From: JBFGJY01 sp041576975
GTDB taxonomy: Bacteria; Pseudomonadota; Gammaproteobacteria; UBA4575
DNA length: 10,676 bases
Assembly: GCA_041576975.1 (NCBI GenBank)
Contig: JBFGJY010000080.1
Coordinates: 1 to 10,676 of the forward strand
Direction: 5' to 3'
The notes below the pieces were generated by a model that did not search any database, had not been told where the DNA came from, and saw only the letters and a program-made list of their open reading frames with translations. The position numbers were made by a program, and so were the translations under genes. Of the stretch, positions 6,287 to 10,676 are shown piece after piece. Within the stretch, counting starts at the first letter, position 1. Every line of letters begins with the position of its first letter.

Positions 6287-6314
6287 ATTTGTGGGCAGTA
6301 TCTTTACTTTCAAG
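6287..6314 (-). promoter_or_regulatory. Sigma-32-like promoter of htrA (weaker match)
   Basis: On the minus strand, CTTGAA (6314-6309), 14 nt, then CCACAAAT (6294-6287), 5 of 7 fixed positions of CCCCATNT. It lies 40 nt before the ATG. The -35 box is perfect and the spacing matches the other three, but the -10 box is the poorest of the set. Confidence 0.45.
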
Positions 6315-6444
6315 TCTCTTGCGAGTTGGGAATACAGTCATACCCATTCACGTCTTAATAAATAACTTTACCCAACTAATATTCAAGCAAAGATAAATTA
6401 AATATTTTTATTATATTTATAAAAAACTTTTTTAATAACTCTCA

Positions 6445-6472
6445 CTTGAATTTTCACTACAAATCCTCATTT
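6445..6472 (+). promoter_or_regulatory. Sigma-32-like promoter of the hsp20 operon
   Basis: CTTGAA (6445-6450), 14 nt, then CCTCATTT (6465-6472), 6 of 7 fixed positions of CCCCATNT. It is 45 nt before the hsp20 ATG. This is the expected promoter type for a small heat-shock protein gene and anchors the interpretation of the other three sites. Confidence 0.75.
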
Positions 6473-6517
6473 GACACGGAGAAAGAAATTACTTTTTTAT
6501 TTTAGGAGGTAATTAAA

Positions 6518-6964
6518 ATGAGACTAACTACTTACAACCCATGGAATTCACTACAAAGAGTTCATAGTGACTTAGATAGCCTATTTAAATACTGGCCCAA
6601 CTACGATGCAGATGACGATAGCACTCATGTTATGAGCACATGGATGCCATCCGTTGACATCAAGGATGAAGTGGAGCGCTATATTCTCACTGCAGATATA
6701 CCGGGTGTTAACGCTAAGGACATCGACATCACTATGGAGAATGGCGTACTCACCATTCAAGGAGAACGTAACATTCATCCGGAAGATGAAGGTAAGGACT
6801 ACCTACGTACTGAGCGCATACAAGGCAAGTTCTATCGACGCTTTAGCTTACCCGATACTGTGGATGGTGAGGGAATCCATGCCAAAAGCAAGGATGGCGT
6901 TTTGGAAGTCATTATTCCAAAGCAAGAAAAAGCTAAACCAAAACGAATCACTGTCTCTTCATAA
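6518..6964 (+). CDS. Small heat-shock protein Hsp20 (alpha-crystallin family), first copy
   Basis: ATP-independent cytoplasmic chaperone that holds unfolding proteins for later refolding by the DnaK/ClpB system. The 148-residue protein has a short N-terminal arm (1-41, NPWNSLQRVHSDLDSLF, typical of bacterial class A/Hsp17 proteins). The alpha-crystallin domain spans about 42-134: MPSVDIKDE start, ADIPGVNAKDIDI, GVLTIQGER, RRFSLPDTVD, and the hallmark DGVLEVIIPK. A C-terminal tail carries the I144-T-V146 motif used for oligomer assembly. The start is fixed by AGGAGGT (6504-6510), 7 nt upstream. It is the first gene of an operon with a second Hsp20 and a DUF1269 gene, transcribed from a sigma-32-like promoter. 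The gene is intact, with all family hallmarks. Confidence 0.96.
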   Translation: MRLTTYNPWNSLQRVHSDLDSLFKYWPNYDADDDSTHVMSTWMPSVDIKDEVERYILTADIPGVNAKDIDITMENGVLTIQGERNIHPEDEGKDYLRTERIQGKFYRRFSLPDTVDGEGIHAKSKDGVLEVIIPKQEKAKPKRITVSS

Positions 6965-6967
6965 ACT

Positions 6968-7000
6968 AACAGGCAGAGTAACATACTCTGCCTGTTTACT
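6968..7000 (+). terminator. Strong intercistronic hairpin between the two hsp20 genes
   Basis: A perfect 13-bp stem, AACAGGCAGAGTA (6968-6980) with TACTCTGCCTGTT (6984-6996), and a 3-nt loop. It starts 3 nt after the first hsp20 stop. Only TTT-ACT follows, so it is at best a partial terminator. It could lower expression of the downstream genes or protect the upstream mRNA from 3' decay. Confidence 0.7.
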
Positions 7001-7022
7001 AACATGAAAGGAGGTAATCGTG

Positions 7023-7550
7023 ATGAGCACACTAGAGAATATTAAAGATAAATTTGAAGAGGGCCTTGAACAAACGTGGGGTAACCTAAGAGAAGGTTGG
7101 AATCAACTTCAAATTCGAGCCGGCCGAGCCCTGACATTATTTACACCCCCACGTAAACAAAAAACATCGTCTGGAGAACTGATCACTGCCGATGAAAATG
7201 TCTTTGAACATGCTTCACGTTGGAGTGTATTAGCAGCAGAAGTCAAAGACTACGACGACAAAGTCTCGGTGCATCTTGAAGTGCCTGGCATGGAGGCTAA
7301 TGATTTTGATATTAAAGTCATTGGTACCACGCTTTACGTATCTGGTGAAAAACGTGCTAAGCGAGAACAAACAAGAGGCGATTATCATGTCATGGAGACT
7401 GCCTATGGTCATTTTGAGCGTGCTGTGTCTTTGCCGGCAGGAGTGGATGAAGGCAAAGCTACGGCAAAGTATAAGCGCGGCGTGTTGCAAATTACATTGC
7501 CAAAACTGACACCCTCCAAAAGGAAGCGCATCAAGATTGTGTCTGCATGA
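7023..7550 (+). CDS. Small heat-shock protein Hsp20, second divergent copy
   Basis: A 175-residue alpha-crystallin-type chaperone, clearly different from the first. It has a long N-terminal region (1-65) with an amphipathic, charged helix (STLENIKDKFEEGLEQTWGN) and a basic patch, where the first copy has about 41 residues. The alpha-crystallin domain covers about 66-160: AAEVKDYDDKVSVHLEVPGM, LYVSGEKRAK, FERAVSLPAGV, and the hallmark KRGVLQITLPK. The tail RIKIVSA holds the I170-K-I172 assembly motif. The ATG at 7023 is 7 nt after AAAGGAGGT (7007-7015); an in-frame GTG at 7020 is too close to be preferred. It lies 58 nt after the first copy, across the hairpin. Two such paralogues may co-assemble, like IbpA/IbpB in E. 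coli, but that is an inference. Confidence 0.94.
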   Translation: MSTLENIKDKFEEGLEQTWGNLREGWNQLQIRAGRALTLFTPPRKQKTSSGELITADENVFEHASRWSVLAAEVKDYDDKVSVHLEVPGMEANDFDIKVIGTTLYVSGEKRAKREQTRGDYHVMETAYGHFERAVSLPAGVDEGKATAKYKRGVLQITLPKLTPSKRKRIKIVSA

Positions 7551-7596
7551 GCAATAAATACTTAGACAATGTCAACTTAAAAATAAGGAGTTAGAA

Positions 7597-8151
7597 ATGA
7601 GTGAATTAGTTGCTGTAGCATTTGATACTGAGTATCGTGCAGATGAAGTGCTGGTGTCCCTCAATAAGTTACAAAAAGAGCATCTGATTGATCTTGAGGA
7701 CGCGGTTGTAGTCACATGCAGTGAAGACGGCAAGCTCAAAATACGCCAGACTTATAATCTAATTGCTATGGGGGCTACTGGCGGTGGGTTTTGGGGCTTG
7801 TTAATCGGCCTTTTACTTTTAAATCCTCTTCTAGGAGCATTAGTCGGTGCTGGTGCAGGTGCAATCAGCGGTGCACTGCGAGACATAGGCATCAACGATG
7901 ATTTCATTAAAGAACTGAGTGAGTCATTGACACCTGGTAGCTCGGCTTTATTCGTTTTAGTAAAAAAATCTACACCCGACAAAGTTCTACCGGAGTTTAA
8001 AGGCGTAAGAGGTCGAGTTTTACATACTTCTTTATCAAAAGATGACGAACAAGCGCTTCAAGAAGTCTTAAGAGCACATCCTGAAGCAGCACAAGCAATG
8101 AAATTTTCTGACGATAAGAATACTAAACAAAGGGATTCGCTTGTTGCTTAA
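7597..8151 (+). CDS. DUF1269 family membrane protein
   Basis: A 184-residue protein of the DUF1269 family (PF06897), whose biochemical role is not established. The N-terminal part (1-55) is a soluble alpha/beta module (ELVAVAFDTEYRADEVLVSL, DLEDAVVVT). It is followed by a glycine-rich hydrophobic hairpin at about 57-92 (MGATGGGFWGLLIGLLLLNP, then GALVGAGAGAISGAL). A second soluble module follows (GINDDFIKELSESLTPGSSALFVLV at 97-122), and the tail is charged. The hairpin resembles glycine-zipper membrane insertions. Proteins of this family often occur near stress genes. AAGGAG (7585-7590) is 6 nt before the ATG. The 46-nt gap from the second hsp20 gene and the common strand make it the last gene of the hsp20 operon. 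No convincing terminator follows. Confidence 0.88.
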   Translation: MSELVAVAFDTEYRADEVLVSLNKLQKEHLIDLEDAVVVTCSEDGKLKIRQTYNLIAMGATGGGFWGLLIGLLLLNPLLGALVGAGAGAISGALRDIGINDDFIKELSESLTPGSSALFVLVKKSTPDKVLPEFKGVRGRVLHTSLSKDDEQALQEVLRAHPEAAQAMKFSDDKNTKQRDSLVA

Positions 8152-8240
8152 TATGTAAAAACTTTGGTAAGTAATATTTAATGGGCTAAGAAAATTGAAG
8201 CAAGTACAATTACATACTTATGCACTAAGCATGGACAAGG

Positions 8241-8270
8241 ATGTCCATATTGTTCGTTAGCGGTCATACA
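8241..8270 (+). repeat. Dispersed palindromic repeat, copy C
   Basis: ATGTCC followed by a diverged centre, then GTTAGCGGTCATAC. Only the two outer thirds match the consensus. The right half (GTTAGCGGTCAT) is identical to that of copy F. Confidence 0.55.
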
Positions 8271-8520
8271 TCAATAGTGCCTATCATTTCAAATTCTCAA
8301 AATTATTAAAAATTTTCTCGGACTGGATCCCTGCCAACTTTAATAGATAACAAAGTTTTGTCCTCCCTGGGATTCTATTAATGCAGGTTAATGATTCTTT
8401 TAACTATTTGATTAGTAGTCTGGAATATACAGTCAGGATAGCGTATCCAGATTTTATTACCGTTGCCAAAACTTGGATATCGAAATGCCGTATTGATGTC
8501 AGCTTAACCTCTTAATAGGA

Positions 8521-8549
8521 ACGTCTGCATTCGGCCAAAAGCGGTCATA
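8521..8549 (+). repeat. Dispersed palindromic repeat, copy D
   Basis: ACGTCTGCATTCGGCC followed by AAAAGCGGTCATA: nearly identical to copy E. It lies 25 bp beyond the 3' end of the convergent 73-residue gene. Confidence 0.8.
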
Positions 8550-8573
8550 GATTTACTAATGCTCACTTCAATC

Positions 8574-8795
8574 TTACGCGTGCTCCCAGATTTCCCAATA
8601 GGTGAAGCAGTTTTTCTCATAACTACGGATCATAATTTGGCCCGTAGTAATAGAGGATGCTTTTTTTAAAGCCCTTTTATAAGCGAGTGAATCGTACCCA
8701 CTATTTGCAGCTCGATAAGATGCCTTTAACATCCAACCACTTTTATTTTGAGGGGTAACAGCTTGCCCAAGTGTTTGTTGATTTACCTCTGACAT
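8574..8795 (-). CDS. 73-residue protein of unknown function
   Basis: I do not recognise this family. The ribosome binding site is strong: GGGAGGAG within 2 to 5 nt of the ATG at 8795, which supports a real gene. The protein is basic and soluble. It has a polar, glutamine-rich N-terminus (MSEVNQQTLGQAVTPQNKSG), then an alanine/lysine-rich middle that could be helical (LKASYRAANSGYDSLAYKRA, LKKASSITTG). The C-terminus is aromatic (CFTYWEIWEHA) with a single cysteine, C63. There is no signal peptide or membrane segment. A TATAAA (minus strand, near 8834-8829) could be a -10 box, but no good -35 box was found. It lies between the hsp20 operon (convergent) and the TerC gene (same strand, 250 nt upstream). 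Function unassigned. Confidence 0.6.
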   Translation of the reverse strand: MSEVNQQTLGQAVTPQNKSGWMLKASYRAANSGYDSLAYKRALKKASSITTGQIMIRSYEKNCFTYWEIWEHA

Positions 8796-8868
8796 GTCTC
8801 CTCCCTAAAGTACAGCATTAGTCGTCTATTTATAGGTAGAATTTATATTTTGACCACTAATTTTTTAT

Positions 8869-8890
8869 AGCTTTAATCATTATTAAAGCT
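8869..8890. repeat. Inverted repeat upstream of the 73-residue gene
   Basis: AGCTTTAAT (8869-8877), 4-nt loop, ATTAAAGCT (8882-8890): a perfect 9-bp stem about 75 nt upstream of the gene. On neither strand does it end in a T-run, so it is more likely an operator or RNA structure than a terminator. Confidence 0.35.
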
Positions 8891-8945
8891 CCTATTCATT
8901 TTAAATTTTGTTACTCCCATCCCATATTTTCACAACGGGAATAAA

Positions 8946-8968
8946 CCTCTTTGATAAGGGGCTTTTTA
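8946..8968 (-). terminator. Weak possible terminator after terC
   Basis: A 6-bp stem (8946-8951 with 8956-8961, one G-U pair) and a 4-nt loop. On the minus strand TTTATT follows; on the plus strand CTTTTTATT follows. The plus-strand version is the better terminator, but no plus-strand gene precedes it, so the assignment is doubtful. Confidence 0.3.
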
Positions 8969-8994
8969 TTTGGTTACGCAAAAGTTTTGATTGT

Positions 8995-9024
8995 ATGTCT
9001 GCTTTCGGCCAAAAGCGGACATTA
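8995..9024 (+). repeat. Dispersed palindromic repeat, copy E (best hairpin)
   Basis: ATGTCTGCTTT (8995-9005) pairs with AAAGCGGACAT (9012-9022) in an 11-bp stem with one G-U pair and a 6-nt loop CGGCCA. It begins about 20 nt after the terC stop codon. Read on the minus strand it encodes the peptide RFWPKADI, which marks spurious reading frames. Confidence 0.85.
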
Positions 9025-9045
9025 ATGTAGTAACTGCCCAAGTAA

Positions 9046-9798
9046 CTAAATTGCATTTGTAACGGATTTTTTTTGTCGAGCACGTTTAGATAACATATTA
9101 AGTCCTTCAATTAATGCAGAGAACGCCATTGCAGCATAGATATAACCCTTGGGCACATGTACACCAAATCCATCTGCAATCAACGTTGTACCAATTAGCA
9201 ATAAAAATCCAAGTGCTAACATTACGATAGTGGGATTCGCGTGTATAAATTTTGCAAGAGGATCTGCAGCCAAAAGCATGACTGTAACTGCAATTACTAC
9301 CGCTATCACCATAAGTGGCAAATGCTCCGTCATTCCAACTGCCGTGATGATACTATCTATCGAGAATATGACATCTAGAAGTAATATTTGACTCACTACT
9401 GCAAATACACTAGCCGTGGCCATCGACGGATTCATGATATCAGGCCCTGGATCTGGATCTACATTGTGATGTATTTCTTTGGTGGCCTTCCAAAGCAAAA
9501 AAAGACCACCTGCAATAAATATTATGTCACGCCAAGAAAAGTCGTTACCAAATAGTTCGAATATTGGGGTATTTAGTTTAATAATGAATGCTATTGTTCC
9601 CAGGAGTGCAAGCCTCAACAGTAAAGCTGCTGAAATACCAATGCGACGTGCTTTCGAGCGCTGAGCCACTGGGAGTTTATTTGATAATATTGAAATAAAA
9701 ATTAGATTGTCGATTCCTAATACCACTTCCATTGTTGTTAATGTTGCTAGTGCTATCCATGCTGTGGGATCAGTGGCTAATGAAATTATATAGTCCAT
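9046..9798 (-). CDS. ygdQ: TerC family integral membrane protein (YgdQ-like)
   Basis: A 250-residue inner-membrane protein of the TerC family (PF03741). Members are linked to metal-ion, chiefly manganese, export or to tellurite resistance; the exact role of the YgdQ branch is not settled. It has about seven hydrophobic segments. Two repeated acidic motifs lie in membrane helices, E24-VVLGIDN31 and LLDVIFSIDS149, typical of the family and probably ion-binding. Others are GGLFLLWKATKEIHH (97-111) and VPKGYIYAAMAFSALIEGLN (215-234). The sequence aligns end to end by eye with E. coli YgdQ (237 residues) and has no CBS domains. The ribosome binding site is weak (AGTAAG, about 9 nt before the ATG), unlike most other genes here. 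Upstream of it lie repeat copy F and creA. It appears intact. Confidence 0.93.
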   Translation of the reverse strand: MDYIISLATDPTAWIALATLTTMEVVLGIDNLIFISILSNKLPVAQRSKARRIGISAALLLRLALLGTIAFIIKLNTPIFELFGNDFSWRDIIFIAGGLFLLWKATKEIHHNVDPDPGPDIMNPSMATASVFAVVSQILLLDVIFSIDSIITAVGMTEHLPLMVIAVVIAVTVMLLAADPLAKFIHANPTIVMLALGFLLLIGTTLIADGFGVHVPKGYIYAAMAFSALIEGLNMLSKRARQKKSVTNAI

Positions 9799-9850
9799 AT
9801 AGTTCTTACTCTATTTGAAGTGAAATTAGTTTAGTGATTTTCTGATTGAG

Positions 9851-9881
9851 AAATGTCTGCTTAGGGTCGTTAGCGGTCATT
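9851..9881 (+). repeat. Dispersed palindromic repeat, copy F
   Basis: AAATGTCTGCTTAGGGTC followed by GTTAGCGGTCATT. The ends match the consensus; the centre (AGGGTCGTT) differs from copies D and E. It lies between creA and terC. Confidence 0.7.
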
Positions 9882-9899
9882 TTAAAATAATTGCACGGT

Positions 9900-10406
9900 T
9901 TACTTATAACCACATATAGCTAATTCATCATTATTATTTTCTAATGTCCACCTTGTGATAGGTACGGCAGAAACCGAATTTTTTGGGGAGCCTTCAATTA
10001 CACGTTCGCTATATACTAAATATACAATAGTATTTCTTTCGCTGTCGCAGAACCTAACGACTTTCAATTTTTTAAAAATAAGAGAACGCCTTTCTTTAAA
10101 AACTGACTCGCCTTTTTTTAGTGGTTTTAGTATTTTTACAGGTCCAATTTGACGACAATCGATCGAAGCATCCGATGTGTCTTCAGCTATACCTACAGCG
10201 CCTTTATATCCACCTTTTTGAGCTCTACTCAAATAGCAGACCACACCTTCAATTTTTGAGTCCTCAAATACTTCTATTTTTACAGAATCGTCAGGACTGA
10301 GAAGGTTGAATTTAGTATCGACACTCCCGATCTCTTTAGCGTGAGCATTTATAGAAACAGAGAGTAATACAATTACTAGAACCACCATGAATCTGTACAG
10401 GTTCAT
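9900..10406 (-). CDS. creA: CreA family periplasmic protein
   Basis: A 168-residue protein of the CreA family (PF05981), conserved in proteobacteria but of unknown function; in E. coli it precedes creBCD. A signal peptide ends at AHA (21-23). The mature protein starts KEIGSVDTKF and keeps the family signature blocks: VVCYLSRAQKGGYKGAVGIA (55-74), EDTSDASIDCRQIGP (75-89), RRSLIFKKLKVVRF (106-119), VYLVYSERVIEGSPKNSVSA (128-147) and the PITRW end. C57 and C84 are well placed for a disulfide. It has two additional cysteines (C120, C165) and a C-terminal extension of about 15 residues beyond the E. coli protein. AAGGA lies 7 nt before the ATG. No creB, creC or creD is visible; downstream comes terC after 100 nt. 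Confidence 0.95.
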   Translation of the reverse strand: MNLYRFMVVLVIVLLSVSINAHAKEIGSVDTKFNLLSPDDSVKIEVFEDSKIEGVVCYLSRAQKGGYKGAVGIAEDTSDASIDCRQIGPVKILKPLKKGESVFKERRSLIFKKLKVVRFCDSERNTIVYLVYSERVIEGSPKNSVSAVPITRWTLENNNDELAICGYK

Positions 10407-10443
10407 ATTTTATTCCTTGTAAATTAATGTTTGTAAAATTTTG

Positions 10444-10638
10444 TCATTTCTCTGTTGATAGACTAGCTGTCAAGGCCAAGTGAATATCCTGATCAATATT
10501 CATTTCAGCTTTGCAAAATACGACATCGACAGAGTTGGTGGGGTAGACTTGTGAGCGAGGCTTGAAATCCACAGGGCCGACATTCAATGCCTTGATGATG
10601 GTGTCTGGGTATTGGTCTAATGAGAAACGGCCGCACAT
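10444..10638 (-). pseudogene. Truncated SRAP (YedK/HMCES) gene remnant
   Basis: The 64-codon frame begins MCGRFSL, the hallmark of SRAP proteins, in which Cys2 forms a covalent link with abasic sites in single-stranded DNA. It continues with FKPRSQVYPTNSVDVVF (26-42), which corresponds to the family's FxPRYNxAPTQxxPVV block. After residue 42 the similarity stops: the expected WGLIP segment, the catalytic glutamate and the histidine are all missing. Intact members have about 200 to 230 residues. Even the retained block is eroded, with Tyr-Asn replaced by Ser-Gln. No ribosome binding site is apparent. A TATAAT (10652-10647) just before the ATG would give almost no leader. The frame ends 38 nt before creA. 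It is best read as a deletion-derived remnant, although a short peptide could still be made. Confidence 0.75.
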
Positions 10639-10676
10639 ACTAAAAATTATATCCGGTACAGATGAAGCCCGCTTTA

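Larger units (their letters stand above)
8152..8573. other. 422-bp gap with two dispersed repeats and no supported gene
   Basis: The gap holds repeat copies C (8241-8270) and D (8521-8549), plus a 7-bp hairpin ATGGACA-AGGA-TGTCCAT (8231-8248) that overlaps copy C and lacks a T-tract. A 44-codon open frame at 8381-8515 has no ribosome binding site. No terminator for the hsp20 operon or the convergent 73-residue gene is clear. Confidence 0.5.

Noticed and set aside
7276..7509. Overlapping frames inside the second hsp20 gene
   Set aside because: Shadow frames of a gene with clear alpha-crystallin motifs; no independent start signals.
8381..8515. 44-codon plus-strand frame starting MQVNDSFNYL
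   Set aside because: No ribosome binding site (pyrimidine-rich TCCTCCCTGGG upstream), no recognisable pattern, and it abuts a repeat copy. Not enough support for a gene.
8901..9110. Open frame on the minus strand containing RFWPKADI
   Set aside because: It reads through the dispersed repeat copy E and overlaps the 3' end of terC; there is no ribosome binding site. The peptide is the translated repeat, not a gene.

Overview
This 10.7 kb window is AT-rich chromosomal DNA, most likely from a gammaproteobacterium. I infer that from the close resemblance of two proteins to the E. coli families YgdQ (TerC-type membrane protein) and CreA, from the Do/DegQ-type HtrA protease, and from promoters that fit the proteobacterial heat-shock sigma factor (sigma-32) consensus. 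No rRNA, tRNA, CRISPR array, intact insertion sequence or phage gene was seen.

Layout. At 1-494 (minus) lies a higB-higA type II toxin-antitoxin operon. Its antitoxin runs off the left edge, and its promoter carries two CTCCC/GGGAG palindromes. At 933-1430 (plus) is a short endonuclease V-like gene followed by an attC-like imperfect palindrome. At 1884-3575 (plus) is an exported di-haem cytochrome of the DHOR/DUF1111 family, with a 19-bp palindrome before its ribosome binding site and a strong terminator after it. From 3782 to 8151 comes what looks like a heat-shock island. It holds a small secreted protein (minus), a 52-residue membrane protein (plus, 4525-4683), a periplasmic HtrA protease (minus), and an operon of two different Hsp20 chaperones plus a DUF1269 membrane protein (plus). 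From 8574 to the right edge, all on minus, are a 73-residue unknown protein, a TerC/YgdQ membrane protein, creA, and a truncated SRAP (YedK/HMCES) fragment.

The most interesting signal is regulatory. Four sigma-32-like promoters (CTTGAA, 14 nt, then a CCCCATNT-like -10 box) occupy two intergenic regions as divergent pairs. One pair serves the secreted 127-residue protein and the 52-residue membrane protein; the other serves htrA and the hsp20 operon. This ties two unrecognised small envelope proteins to cytoplasmic (Hsp20) and periplasmic (HtrA) protein quality control. All of these genes have near-perfect AGGAGG-type ribosome binding sites except htrA and DUF1269, whose sites are slightly weaker.

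A second pattern is a dispersed ~30-bp palindromic repeat (consensus close to ATGTCTGCTTTCGGCC followed by AAAAGCGGTCATT). At least six copies and one decayed copy occur, all in intergenic DNA and all in the same orientation whatever the direction of the nearby genes.
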